Source: Staphylotrichum longicolle (lineage: Eukaryota > Ascomycota > Sordariomycetes > Sordariales > Chaetomiaceae). Taken from it: a stretch of DNA of 64,000 nt. The notes under the pieces were generated by a model that made no database searches, had not been told where the DNA came from, and was given only the letters and a program-made list of their open reading frames with translations. Positions 1 through 11,117 of this stretch are shown in pieces; the first letter of the stretch is position 1, and every line of letters begins with the position of its first letter. A program made the position numbers and the translations under genes. The stretch is from NCBI GenBank assembly GCA_019096155.1, contig JAHCVI010000002.1:2232001-2296000 (forward strand), given 5' to 3'.

Positions 1-2206
1 CAGAACGACCGATTTTCGTTCATTTTTCCAGTGGTCTGCCGCCACATCCCTGTCGCTTCAGAGTTAGCCAAACGGAACAACTTGACCGTAGCTCCAATCG
101 GGTTGGTATCTCTTCAAATTCAACAGCACCCGACGCTTGCTTTCGCGCGGCACATGACTTTCTGCAAGCACAATGACTGCACATCGAATGACTCGGCAGG
201 ACGCAAGCGCCATTTGTGGTCGCAGCACATGACCGGTCCCCTGAGGAGGTATTTGGTAGATGGTTGATGGCCGACTTTGATGCTGTCCAGGAACAGCTCA
301 GAGTTCAACCGGGAATACGATGAAACGCTCAGGTACGGGCAACCGACCAGGGAGCTGCAGGCATCGCATCCCAGTTCCCGTTCGCCTACCCACGTTTTGG
401 TTTCTAGATCTGCAGTGTGACAGGGACCCCTGCCCCACTGCGCGCCTCTGCATCCTGCTCGTTGCCCCTCTGGCCCCAGCTGACGACTCAAATGACGTTC
501 AGGGCTGACGAGGACGGCATTTGAACTTCGATGCCTGCCGTAGGCAGATGATTGTGCTCTCCGAAAGGCCACCAAGATCAGCATGTCTTCCCCCGCGATG
601 AATCATGGCCGTTGTGTTGGTTATTGGCACGGCACAGAACGTCTCAAAACCTCTCGGCAGGCCTCAGCCCTGGGCCGTGCGGGTCAGGCGTCAAATCCCA
701 ACAAGCCAGCCCACTGCAGAGACCGGGCCGGGGCCGCATTTCGGATGCAACATTATCGGATGTCAACAGTACGCATACGAAGAACGGAATCGGCAACAGC
801 CGGGGCCTTTTAAGAAGCTCATATTTCTCAGCTGTTCGTCGCCGTCCGCCCCTGTCTATTCTAGCCGCGGGTTGCTGCCCTGATGATGCGCGTCCTCATT
901 TCCATCACAAGGCAGACGGTAGCTTCAGGTGGACAGGGCCGCGCAATGATGTCGTCCAGCTGCCACCGGGTCATCAGGCAGCAAACTCCAAAACTGCAAC
1001 CACAAGGACATGCCGATTTCCACAAGCTCGCCATGTTACCGCGTGAGCTCACCATTTATCGAACGAAACGGGAAAAAGGGGGAATACCTAAGAGGGAACG
1101 AAAAGGGGGACGGCTCGTCCCTCCTTCTGGACAGAAAAGGCGTCCACCAAAATCACTAGACCATTGCGACATCTCCATTTCTTACGAAAGGTACTGAGAA
1201 AGCCTGAATACTTGATGAAAAAAAAGTGAAATGGGATTCAAGTTCATTAGATCCTTTTCTTCCCCCTTTTCTTCCTCTTTTTCCTTCTTCTTTTCCTTTT
1301 CCTTTTCCTTCCCTCTCTTTTCTTCCTCTCTTCCGTCTCTCTCTCCCTTTTTGTCCGTCCTCTTTCTTTTTCTTCTATATTTTTCTTTCCTTCTCAATGA
1401 TTTTCATTTGACCTTATTTTACAATATGATCTAGCTTATCAAAACCTAAAGGCATTGTGGCGCCTCAAGTTCAGTTTGGGTGTACGGTTTGTTTTGGCCA
1501 CGGGGTGACGGGGAAGCTTTACACAGTAAGTTCAGGTGACAACTTGACCATGCTGTCCAGGATATCCATGGTTGCCCTGAACACCGCTGAGTTCTTCCTA
1601 ACTCGATGTGCCTAGAGCCAATTGCACCTCAGATTTGAGGCCCGCTGCCGGCCGGGGGCAGACTTTCGACATGGTAAGAGTCTGCCTGCAACGTGAGGAA
1701 TGGCGATGGAATCAAGTGAGGTTCCCACCGAAATGCGCCGCTTTTCAAGGCTTCTATGTATCAGACCACCACAGCAGCTATGCCCCGTGCGCCTCCTTTT
1801 CAAGCTGCCTCATATTTCTCCAGCTCACTGCAGTTGGCATGCTGACCCGGATCCCGGTCCCACCGGGCGCCGCCGGTCGCCAGATCGGGGATGAAGTGGG
1901 CCGTGGTCAAGCCACCTCCGCGTTTCAATCAGCCACTGGAAGCTTGGCTCTCCGCACGGCTAACCCCACAGAGGCCGGGGGGCCGACGGACCTCGGCATC
2001 CAACGGTTAATCCTACCAGCGCGGAGGTTGGACCTCGCCTTAGCCATCGATTCAACATCACAAAGCTGCCCATTTATCTCGTCTGAGACCGACACTTTCT
2101 TCATTCTTCATTCCTCTTCTCTCCAAGCCGCAAGCAAACCACCACATCCCACATCCCACATTCCCATCTCCAACCTTCATCAGATCAAAACACCACAGAC
2201 CTCAAC
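1..2206. other. Intergenic region upstream of the acyl-CoA dehydrogenase gene
   Basis: I see no convincing gene here. Open frames are short, overlap on both strands and resemble no family I know. The most notable feature is a polypyrimidine tract at about 1253-1390 (runs of T and C broken by few purines). The last 150 bases before the ATG at 2207 are C/A-rich with CCCACATCCC-like repeats, typical of a fungal 5' UTR. Confidence 0.6.
1253..1390 (+). repeat. Polypyrimidine (CT-rich) low-complexity tract
   Basis: About 140 bases consist almost wholly of C and T on the plus strand, as irregular TTCC/TTTC units rather than a clean tandem repeat. It lies about 0.8 kb upstream of the nearest start codon, so it is probably not the core promoter. 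Such homopurine/homopyrimidine DNA can form triplex (H-DNA), but nothing here shows that it does. Confidence 0.7.
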
Positions 2207-3762
2207 ATGTCGGCTCAGATTCCCATTGCTGTAAGACCCCTCGCAGTGACACCTCCAGTTCGGCTCATCAACTAAGACATGTTGTGCTGCAGGTCCGCGA
2301 CCGCGTGAGCGAGCGGGCACAGAAGGCGTTGGACATCGTTGCCAAGTTCGTCGAGGAAGACTGCATCCCGTATGTCCCGTCCTGACTCGCATTCCCCATC
2401 TATCTAGATCCTCATGTTGCCTGTGACGTTCATTTGTTCTGATACATGTACAGCGCCGATGCTGTCTTCGAGGCCCAGATTGGCGTCGGCGATGCGCGGT
2501 GGAACTCCCACCCGCCCATCCTCGAGGACCTCAAGAAGAAGGCCCGGTCTCTGGGCCTTTGGAACATGTTCCTGCCCAAGGGCCACTACAAGGAGTCGCC
2601 GGGCTTCACGAATCTTGAGTACGGCCTCATGGCTGAGTGGCTCGGCAAGTCGAGGGTAGCCTCTGAGGCGGTCAACTGTGCTGCTCCGGACACGGGCAAC
2701 ATGGAGGTGCTCGCCAAGTACGGCAACGATGCGCAGAAGGCCAAGTGGCTGAAGCCCCTGATGGACGGCGAGATCCGCTCGGCCTTCCTGATGACCGAGC
2801 CCCAAGTTGCCTCATCCGATGCCCGCAACATCGAAATGAAGATTGAGCGGGACGGCGACCACTACGTTCTGAACGGCCAGGTATGACCTCACGTGTTATC
2901 CTCAAATGAAAGACACCAAAGCTGACTTGTCTGGCAGAAATGGTGGTCAAGCGGTGCTGGCGACCCGCGCTGCAAGATCTACATTGTCATGGGCAAGCAG
3001 CACGGCGCCCCCAACAACGACCCCTACAGGCAGCAGTCGGTGATCGTCGTGCCGGCCGAGACTCCGGGCATCACCATCCACCGCATGCTCTCCGTTTACG
3101 GGTACGACGACGCGCCCCACGGCCACGGCCACATTACCTTCAAGAATGTCCGCGTGCCGGCGTTCAACATGGTCCTCGGTGAGGGCCGCGGCTTCGAGAT
3201 CATTCAGGGTCGCCTGGGCCCCGGCCGCATCCACCACGCGATGCGGACGATTGGTGCGTCTGAGAGAGCCCTGGAGTGGATGCTCATGCGCATCAACGAC
3301 CCGAGGAAGACGACTTTCGGCAAGCAGCTTCGCGAGCACGGCGTCATCCTCGAGTGGGTTGCCAAGTCCCGCATTGAGATCGACGCGGCGCGCCTCATCG
3401 TGCTCAACGCCGCCATCAAGATGGACGAGCAGGGCCCCAAGGCCGCGCTGAAAGAGATTGCCCAGGCCAAGGTCCTCGTCCCGCAGACGGCCCTGACCGT
3501 CATTGACCGGGCAGTCCAGGCCTTTGGCGGAGCGGGTGTCAGCCAGGATACCCCGTTGGCGAGCATGTGGGCGGGGATCAGGACCCTGAGGCTGGCAGAC
3601 GGCCCCGATGAGGTGCATCTGCAGCAGATGGGCAGGAACGAGAACAAGCGCGGCAAGGAGGTCGCGGAGAAGATTGCGGCGCAGAAGGTGAAGTCCGAGC
3701 AGCTCATGAAGCAGTACGGCGCCAAGCACACCGAGATCGGGTCCAACATCAAGCGCGTTTAA
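2207..3762 (+). CDS. Acyl-CoA dehydrogenase, ACAD10/11-like
   Basis: Four exons (2207-2230, 2293-2369, 2454-2880, 2938-3762) join in frame to 450 residues. The protein has the acyl-CoA dehydrogenase order: an all-alpha N-terminal part, a middle beta-domain with FLMTEP followed by VASSDA and the KWWSSGAGDP strand, then a C-terminal helical domain with QAFGGAGVSQDTPLA. The family oxidises acyl-CoA to enoyl-CoA with FAD. This fungal branch resembles the dehydrogenase part of ACAD10/ACAD11, which handles unusual acyl chains. There is no clear mitochondrial leader or C-terminal SKL, so its location is open. The 24-base first exon is small but its MSAQIPIAVRDRV junction is typical of the family. 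Substrate is not predictable. Confidence 0.92.
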
Positions 3763-4249
3763 GTTGACAGAACATGGGAGCTCCATTTTTGTTATGACTA
3801 GCACAGCTTACTATACTGTTACAATGGAGTGAAATTTCTTGTTTGCCTTTGTTGACCTCGGTGTTTTTGCTCTTGACGGGGTTGCTGGAGTCATGACGTC
3901 CCATTCCTGGGGATCCCTTCCAGGGGTGGCGTGTTGTGGGGCCAACATTCATGCCGTTGCCCAGCCGATGCTGCCTAAACCGGAAATGTGTTTTTTCTTC
4001 TCGTTTTTCTGCCCCCCAGACCACAGCCACTCAACACGAATTCCTCGAGCCGATTTAAGCCCAGATACCATCCACTCCCGCCTCCGTTTGTTCCTCCCGC
4101 ACGCAACGATCCACAACCCGCCTGTCTTTTGCTGTTCAGCTTCGCCTGCTTCGCACTTGCGCTCCGAGTCGCTTCCCACACGAGCAACAAACACCCTCTC
4201 ACAGCAAACGGACCGTCCGTCCTCCGATCAACCCCTCCACCTGACAACC
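3763..4249. other. Intergenic region between ACAD and SPO12-like genes
   Basis: It holds the 3' UTR of the dehydrogenase gene and the promoter/5' UTR of the Spo12-like gene. The last 150 bases are rich in CCGCC and CCAC, as in fungal leaders. No other feature is seen. Confidence 0.55.
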
Positions 4250-4756
4250 ATGTCTTCGTCCAACGTTCTCGCCGCCAGGGACGTTAACACCTCCATGACA
4301 GCACAAGGCCAAGCCGGCGCCGAGGCGGGCGCGAAGCCTGATGTTATGAGCATGGAACACCACCGTCAGGTCCTCCAGTCCAAGATGGAGCAGGGCGAGT
4401 AAGTTTCCCCCCGCCATCTCATCCCCGGACCCAAACTCAGCGCTGACCTGCGATCCCCCAGAAACAAGACATTCATTTCCCCCTCGGACAACATCATGAG
4501 CCCCTGCACCGCCAAGCTCAGCGCCTTCCGCAGCAAGCAGGTCGGCAAGTACGTCTACACCCCACCCAACCAACCATCCACCAAAACAGAACAGTCGCTA
4601 ACGTATTCTGCCCTGTCCAGAGTCAAGCCCAAGTCCCTCTTCGCCCAAGCCTCAGCTAAGAAACTCGAGGCCGGCGGCAACAACGGCGGCGCGCTGTTTG
4701 GCAGCAAGCCTGCGCAACAACAACAACCGGACCAGAGCAACCCGTTTGGAAACTGA
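4250..4756 (+). CDS. SPO12: Spo12-like mitotic exit regulator
   Basis: Three exons (4250-4398, 4462-4548, 4621-4756) join in frame to 123 residues. The middle exon encodes the Spo12 core: SPSDNIMSPCTAKL followed by SAFRSKQVGK. In yeasts this short phosphorylated motif belongs to Spo12/Bns1, small nuclear proteins that act with the FEAR network to release Cdc14 at mitotic exit and in meiosis. SP sites in the core are candidate CDK sites. The C-terminus is low-complexity (GGNNGG, QQQQ). The assignment rests on one short motif, but that motif is distinctive. The 1-base and 2-base split codons at both junctions restore it exactly. Confidence 0.82.
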
Positions 4757-5243
4757 GCTTTTCTTTTTTTTTGTCTTCTTGCTCTGGCTACCACGTCGCT
4801 CTCTTTTTGCTTCATTCATCCCCGTCCACTCGATTGGATTGGTGGGGTTTCTTGGCTGAACACCCTTCGTCACCTTTATTCTTTTGTTTGTCTTGTCTTT
4901 GTGGTCTTGCTGTCGGATAAAAGGGCTGTGTTTTATTTGTGGTTGGAGCTGTTCGAGTTGAGGGATGGGACGGGACGGGATGGGATGGGTGTTGGTCTAC
5001 ACTAACCATGGGGTGGGCGTTTCGGGCGGTGTTTGTTGTGGTTGTGCTTGGGTCTGTCTGTCTCTTAAGGTGGGATACTTGTTTTGCTTTATCGCCGGCC
5101 AAGGTACAGGGCGAGGCGGTTGTTTTTATGATTGTTTATGACACACACACACAAAACACACAGAACAAAATTGGGGCATCAATATTGTGGATTTTGTTGA
5201 GCACGCAAGAGGTCTTTGTGTGTCTGACCAGGCGCTAAGGGTA
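4757..5243. other. Convergent 3' region between SPO12-like and RBG2 genes
   Basis: No gene is seen. The stretch holds both 3' UTRs, a GGGAT/GGGAC pentanucleotide repeat near 4962-4989 and a CA-rich microsatellite near 5141-5162. T-rich runs after 4757 fit polyadenylation signals of the Spo12-like gene. Confidence 0.55.
4962..4989 (+). repeat. Pentanucleotide repeat GGGAT/GGGAC
   Basis: Five to six tandem units of GGGAT or GGGAC lie in the convergent 3' region. Runs of three G at five-base intervals on the plus strand could form a G-quadruplex in DNA. Confidence 0.7.
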
Positions 5244-6644
5244 CTACGCCTTCCACCCGCTCACTATGTACACCACATCCTCGTCCGCGACGGGATGCCC
5301 CAACCCTACCCTCTGGGGGATGTGTCGCGCGCTGGCGCCCCAGACCAGTGCGTACTTGAAAGTCTCCTTGAGCGTCCTGTGGATGCGGTCGCAGACGTCC
5401 TCGATGGTGCTGTTGCTGCGGACGATGAGCGCCTCGCTAAAGTCCGGGTCGACACCCTTGCGCTTGGTGTAGATGCGGATCAGGTTGAGCTCCTTCCAGC
5501 ACCGGTCGACGACGTCCTGGATGCCCAGGTCCAGCTCGCAGCTCATGACCACCGTGTGCGGCTCCCGCGCGAGCTTGTCGAGGAAGTCGAGCGAGACGCT
5601 GTCGATCTTGTTGTACACGTACAAACACTTGATGTACTTGCGGTGGTCCTTCATGATGACGTCGATCAGGTCGTCAACGGTGCAGTTCTCGTCGCGCACG
5701 AGGACTTCGCAGTTGAGGAGCTTGTAGTCGCGCAGGATGTTCATGATCATCTTCTCGTCGAGGCCCTTGGGTGGAGACTGGAACGTGACTTTCATACCGC
5801 CGGCTTTCTTGGGCTTGAGATAGATGTTTCTGCTGGTGTGTCAGAGAAAGAGAGTGTATAGGAGGGGCGACGTATGGGACCTACGGTGCTTCTCGGTTCA
5901 GCCGGATCCCGACGGCTTCCAACTCGGCCTCCAACAATGCCCTTTGCTCGGCCCGTTTCGTCGCATCGAGAACCATGAGGATGAGATCGCTCGTCTTGGC
6001 CGCCGAAATGACCTGTCGCCCTCTGCCCTTGCCTTCCGCAGCCCCTTCGATGATTCCCGGCAAATCGAGCAGCTGGATCTCGGCGCCGCCATATTCGAGG
6101 ACGCCGGGGATGGCGGTAAGTGTTGTGAAAGCGTAAGAGGCGACCTCGGACTTTGTCTTGGTGACTTTGGAGAGGAAGGTCGACTTGCCGACTGATGGGA
6201 AGCCGACCAGTGCTATTCGTGCGTCGCCACTCTTGCTGACATCGAAACCGGCACCTCCACCACCGCCTGCTCCCGGCCCTGGTTCTAGCAGTTGGGCGCG
6301 TAGCCGCGCGAGCTTTCTGTGACGGGTCAAGATATGGAACAAGACAGGGGTACAGATGCTTACTCACCCTTTCAAGAGACCCAGATGATATTCTGGTGAG
6401 GTCGTCAGCATCAAGGTTCGAGCTGTACCCTTGGAGTCGGGAGGAAAATGAAGGGCATACCAGTTGCCTTATTTTCTAAGGGGAAAATGTTAGCACAAGG
6501 ATACTCAGTCAAGTAGGGTTGGGTGAAACCAACTCTGGGTCTTTCTCATCTCATCCTCAATCCTGTGTTCTGTCAGCCCAAGGTCCACGCATCACCAGAC
6601 GCCAGGTCGCCATACTCCTTGATCTTATCCGTGATGTTCACCAT
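5244..6644 (-). CDS. RBG2: DRG-family GTPase Rbg2/DRG2
   Basis: Six exons (6644-6616, 6562-6534, 6475-6461, 6392-6368, 6316-5885, 5829-5244) join in frame to 371 residues, close to the 368 of yeast Rbg2. The N-terminal helical stretch (KIKEIEDEMRKTQKNKATEYHLGLLKGKLA across four short exons) leads to the G1 loop GFPSVGKST (about 71-79), the switch II motif DLPGIIEGA, the NKID motif and a C-terminal TGS domain (HTLKE..KYALVWG region). DRG2-type features are RDENCTVDDLIDV and the NNSTI-like SNSTIEDVCDRIH. DRG GTPases bind ribosomes with a Gir2/DFRP2 partner and help stalled or slow translation. The third exon is only 15 bases and the first two 29 bases each; see findings. Confidence 0.95.
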
Positions 6645-7204
6645 CTTGAATAGGTAAGCTGGGCAAACCCGTCCTTGTCAATCTGAGGAAAAGACAGAAC
6701 GATAAAACGCGGCAAGAATGGCCTCGAACTTGCAGCTCACTGAATCCTGGCTCGACAACAACAGTGAACCCCACGTTTTGAGATGGCAGAATTTCGAGGG
6801 GCAAAGTGGGGTGCTGCAAGACGCTGGACCTGTTCACCGCCCTGCCAACCTGCTCACAGAAAACACCGTAGACCATATTGACCAATACGATTCTGGATCG
6901 ACCTTGGTATCCAATCCTCGGTCAACTAGCCTTGATACCTAATTTTGATGAAACAAAACGAGTTATGATTCTAGATCATTGTTCGTTTTCAACTTCATGT
7001 TCTTCTTTTGTCCCTCTCCTTCTCTTCTTTTCCCCACTTGATCCCCTCCCCTAGCAGGAAACGGGGAGATGGCACGTCACGTAGAGTACGGTTTTGATGG
7101 CGAGAAGGGATATCGCTCCATGTATCCTTGTGCTGATTTAACTGCCCAAACCAAAATCGCAGCCCACTTGTCTCACTTACATCTTTAACCTCACAGTGTC
7201 TTCA
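6645..7204. other. Divergent intergenic region between RBG2 and the broken gene
   Basis: It should hold the RBG2 promoter on the minus side. No conserved coding sequence or RNA gene is seen. A T-rich pyrimidine stretch lies near 7000-7035. Confidence 0.5.
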
Positions 7205-8177
7205 ATGGCATCCAGGCCGGCAATGCCTTCATCGGCGCCTACAGGATCTAATGTACTAGAGCGAAAAGAAGAGGATGAAGACCCGACCGTACATTTCACC
7301 AGTGTGCCAAGCCTCTTTCGGACGAACAACTCTTCTACCACCAACGATGTCCTTATCGTTACAGGTACTACCACCTATTCCAAAGTTCGGTATTCTCTCT
7401 AGATGTGCTACAATTCTCCAGGCGTCACTCCCAGTGATTTTGCCAAGATCGAGCGCGAGCGCGGCAAGCGACGCCGTAAGTTCCGTTTTCGCCGCGATGA
7501 AGAGCGATTCCCAAACCTTGGTCTTGGCGCTCCCGACATGGATACTTGAGACACTGCATCTCCGGCTTTACGATCGCTTTTGGACGCAACTTTTACGAGG
7601 GATATAGACCGCAGTTGGTCATCAATTTGGCCACACAACATTTCGACGGCAGGGTCATCCCGGAGCAGATACTTGCAAAGGGGATTCGACGGGTCTCCCG
7701 TATCCGGAACGTGGAGGACTGGACGATTGGCCGACGTTGGTAGTCAAGGTTGGTCACTCGGAATCACTTGATCAACTTCACATGGATATGCGATGGTGGT
7801 TCTCGATGTCGAACCACGATGTCAAGATTGTCATTCTCGCCAAGTTCGACCGCCAGAGTCGTTGTATCCTTCTGGAGAGGTGGGAAGAGGAAGAACGGCG
7901 TCCACAGGAAATGACGACGAGGAGTCGAGCAAGACGGAATCAAGACGGATTTGTGCCAATTCTCCGTCAGGCGATTACGATCACCCGCGATGCGACCACG
8001 ACCCCGGCATCATACAATGTACATGGGGGTGGATTGGTGCTTGGATTCAAGCCTCTTTTACTTCGGGACCCTGGACACGGAGAAAAAGAAGGAGATTTTG
8101 TAATTCCTGCCCAGGAGCTACAGAAGTACGCCGAACGGGCCTGGGAGGTTGCTCCGTATGAGCTCTCTCATATCTAA
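7205..8177 (+). pseudogene. Frame-broken copy of an uncharacterised fungal protein family
   Basis: A start at 7205 gives about 53 residues, then a plausible 57-base intron (7365-7421) and a basic stretch KRRRKFRFRR. Coding then jumps between frames: SDSQTLVLALPTW..LHLRLYDRFW in one frame (about 7490-7600), DIDRSWSSIW in another (about 7600-7625), then TTFRRQGHPG through WPTLVVKVGHSESL and MRWWFSMSNHDVKIVILAKFDR to a stop at 8177. I recall similar hypothetical proteins, with the WPTLV..SESL and VKIV.LAKFD pattern, as expanded families in Sordariomycetes, but their function is unknown to me. At least three frame changes are needed, so this is either a decaying copy or an intact gene with assembly errors. 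No transposon ends are seen. Confidence 0.6.
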
Positions 8178-8591
8178 AATGCATCCCTAGATCGAATAGC
8201 GCATCTTGACAGTCCAACTTTCAGTGAACAGAGCCAAATATCCATGATGAAATAAACGAGGTGTAATTCCATATCTCCGTTTCTCGCTTCCATGTCTTCT
8301 CCATGTCCTTGGAAGAGAATAGAGGCAGCCTTGTGTAGATTCCCGTTTAGTGCACGGCCATTTTTGGCCAATGGGAGGCGGACTAGCCAATTGGAAACAG
8401 GGATGATCGACCCCGATAAAGAAAGATTTCCTCACGCAACTGATCCCAGGCCCCGTTATCAACCATCGACAAGCAGACGACATCAACAATAACAGTGCCG
8501 CTCCATCAACGCCAGCTTGCAGGTCGCACCAGATTCCGGCCAGAATCGACTATTTCCACTTACCGAATCGAGCACGGCTATATCATTCGAG
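8178..8591. other. Intergenic region upstream of CWC2
   Basis: This holds the end of the broken gene and the CWC2 promoter. No additional feature is seen. Confidence 0.5.
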
Positions 8592-9906
8592 ATGGCCGAA
8601 GTCGACACACGGCCTGACGCGGCCGTAGCGGTTGCCGATGACGAACAAGACCACGCACAAGACCTTGCGCTCACGACGACAAACAACGAAGTCGCGGCTC
8701 CGACAGAAAAGAAAGTCAAGAAGATCATCCGGCGTAAGAAGCGGCCGGCGCGACCGCAGATAGACCCAGCCTTGATCACGTCAGAGCCGCCGCCACAGAC
8801 TGGCACCATCTTCAACATCTGGTACAACAAGTGGTCGGGCGGTGACCGGGAGGACAAGTACCTGTCGCAGACGCACGCCAAGGGGAGATGCAATATTGCC
8901 CAGGACTCGGGGTACACGCGCGCCGATTCTAGGCCTGGATCTTACTTCTGTTTGTTTTTCGCCAGGGGGATATGGTACGTTGGATACTTGCTGCCACCTG
9001 GGAATGCTGGAGGAGTTATCGCTGACATTTTGTAGCCCCAAAGGCCAGGACTGCGACTACCTTCACCGACTGCCCGGCATCCACGACATCTTCAACCCGA
9101 ACGTCGACTGCTTTGGGCGCGACAAGTTCAGCGATTACCGCGACGACATGGGTGGTGTAGGTAGCTTCACCCGTCAGAATCGAACCATCTACATCGGCCG
9201 GATTCATGTGACGGACGACATCGAAGAGATCGTAGCGCGGCACTTCGCAGAGTGGGGCCAGGTCGAGCGTACCCGGGTTCTCAACACCAGGGGCGTGGCG
9301 TTTGTGACGTACACGAACGAGGCAAATGCGCAATTTGCCAAGGAGGCGATGGCTCACCAGTATGGCTCCCTCACAAGACTCTGATAACTATCAGCTAATC
9401 TGTGTTTTAGGTCCCTCGACCATAACGAGATTTTGAACGTGCGGTGGGCGACGGCAGATCCAAACCCGATGGCGCAGAAACGCGAGGCAAGGCGGATAGA
9501 GGAACAGGCCGCTGAGGCCATCCGGAGAGCATTGCCAGCCGAGTTTGTTGCGGAAATCGAGGGCAAAGACCCGGAGGCGCGGAAACGACGAAAGCTTGAG
9601 AGCAGCTATGGCCTGGAAGGATACGAAGCGCCAGACGAGGTGCACTTTGCCCGGGGACCAAACGCTGTTAATCCGAGGGGTCGGGAGGGGTATGAGCTTG
9701 AGCATGAGCAACGCCTGATGCTCGAAGCTGCGGAGGCTCAATATGCGGAGGAGCTCCAACAGCAGAGTGAACCAGCAGCAGGGGGTATCCTCTCAAGCAG
9801 CACACTGGCTGCGCTACAAGCAGCCCAGGTGTCTGTCGCGTCAAAACCGAAGGCGGCAGCGCCATCTGGGCCGTTAGTAGCGTACGACAGCGACGATAGT
9901 GATTAG
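8592..9906 (+). CDS. CWC2: Pre-mRNA splicing factor Cwc2 (RBM22-like)
   Basis: Three exons (8592-8974, 9036-9359, 9411-9906) join in frame to 400 residues. The N-terminus is acidic then basic (KKIIRRKKRPARP). The Torus/CCCH zinc region spans about 70-145: KGRCNIAQDSGYTRAD, YFCLFFARGIC, PKGQDCDYLHRLPG. An RRM follows at about 178-255 with RNP-like TIYIGRIHV and GVAFVTYTNEA. The C-terminus has an alanine-rich helix and an acidic DSDDSD end. Cwc2 is part of the Prp19-associated complex and contacts U6 snRNA and the intron in the catalytic spliceosome. The intron after residue 127 splits the cysteine codon of the CCCH finger, and splicing restores it. The first in-frame ATG was chosen. Confidence 0.95.
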
Positions 9907-10040
9907 GGGCCGGTTGATGAAGGGGCGTTGCACCGTTCAGACAGACATGTACCACATATGATACCACAGCGTACAACCACCCTGATGCCGTTGATTTTTT
10001 TCCATTTTCATCGTGAACCGCAACCCACTGACATGGCCCC
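9907..10040. other. Convergent 3' gap between CWC2 and ureF
   Basis: The short spacer holds both 3' ends. No other feature is seen. Confidence 0.5.
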
Positions 10041-11117
10041 TCAACTGTTGAATATCCTCGAATACAAAACCTCATGCCTCCCCACCCACAAATCCATCAC
10101 CGGCACGCTCTGCCCGGCCTCCTCCACCTTGGTCTCCCACTCCCGCTCAATCATGGCCGCGATCAGCCCCTGCACCGTCGCGCTCGCCAGCGTCTTCTGC
10201 GCCTGGTACGGCCCAAACACGCCCGCCCGCACCGCCGCCGACACGAGCGCCTTGACGTGGCCCAGCATGAAGACGTAGGCAGTCTGCGCCAGGTCCAGCC
10301 CCACCAGCGCGCAGATGGCGCCGAAGAGCGGGGCGAGGTGCGCGGAGACGGGAGGAGGGTCGTCGTCCCCTGTACCCCCTCCCCCTCCTCCTGCAGAGGT
10401 AGAGAACGATGACGACGAGGTCTTCAACAGCGCAGAAAACCCCTTCATCGCCTCCGCCCCGCTCTCCTTGCCCGCACCCACACCCGCAGCAGCAGCAGCA
10501 ATAGCAGCAGCAGCAGCAGCGACACCCCCCGGCCCGGCAAACGACCGCTCCCAGATGCCCAGCAGCGCCCGTCCCTGCGCGACCGAGGCGCGCCGCCCGA
10601 CGGTGCACACGATGGCGGCGTCGAGGGCGTCGTCGAGGGCGGCGAGGCGGGCGAGCGAGGGGTCGCGGTGGGCGGCGAGCACGAAGGGCAGGGTGGTGGA
10701 CGAGTACGAGGACACGGAGAGCGGGAGGAAGGACGTGAAGGAGGCGCGGTGGTGCGGCGCCGGGTGCGCGAGGGCCTTGTGGTGGGCCAGGTACGACTCG
10801 AGGCCCGAGGAGAAGGCGAAGCTGCCGAGGGGCAGGGCCGAGTCGGAGAGGAGGAGGAGGAAGTGCGCGGCGGGCGTTAGCAGGGCTGATTGCGGGGGTT
10901 CTGTTCGTTTTTGTGTAAGTATGGGGAGTTGTGGTGGGGGAAAGGGAGGGAAGGGGGGGAAGGTGGCTTTACTTGAGAGGTATGAGTCGAGAGAGTTGTG
11001 AGAGTTGGGAGTGGAATGTGAACGCTTCGCCTTGGCCTGCGCGAGGCGACGCTCGAGGTCGGCGATTTCATCATCCAGTTCGCTATCGTTTTGACATGGC
11101 TCAGTGGAGGGTTTCAT
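10041..11117 (-). CDS. ureF: Urease accessory protein UreF
   Basis: The ATG at 11117 opens a continuous frame of 358 codons. UreF features are LLLLSDSALPLGSFAFSSGLESYL, the helix-rich core, an AQGRALLGIW-like helix and the C-terminal SRIFNS. UreF works with UreD/H and UreG to load nickel into urease, so the gene belongs to urea nitrogen use. A 72-base stretch (10901-10972) looks like an intron: it starts GTAAAG, ends CAG, is pyrimidine-rich and has a length divisible by three with no stop. Removing it gives 334 residues and a cleaner KPPQSALLTP junction, and I prefer that. An alanine tract at about 10480-10530 comes from a GCA/GCT triplet repeat, followed by a Ser- and Gly-rich insert. These make it longer than bacterial UreF. 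Confidence 0.88.
   Translation of the reverse strand: MKPSTEPCQNDSELDDEIADLERRLAQAKAKRSHSTPNSHNSLDSYLSSKATFPPFPPFPPPQLPILTQKRTEPPQSALLTPAAHFLLLLSDSALPLGSFAFSSGLESYLAHHKALAHPAPHHRASFTSFLPLSVSSYSSTTLPFVLAAHRDPSLARLAALDDALDAAIVCTVGRRASVAQGRALLGIWERSFAGPGGVAAAAAAIAAAAAGVGAGKESGAEAMKGFSALLKTSSSSFSTSAGGGGGGTGDDDPPPVSAHLAPLFGAICALVGLDLAQTAYVFMLGHVKALVSAAVRAGVFGPYQAQKTLASATVQGLIAAMIEREWETKVEEAGQSVPVMDLWVGRHEVLYSRIFNS

Noticed and set aside
7205..8177. RIP (repeat-induced point mutation) as the cause of the broken gene
   Set aside because: The breaks are frame shifts, not C-to-T stops, and the sequence is not AT-rich. RIP does not explain it.
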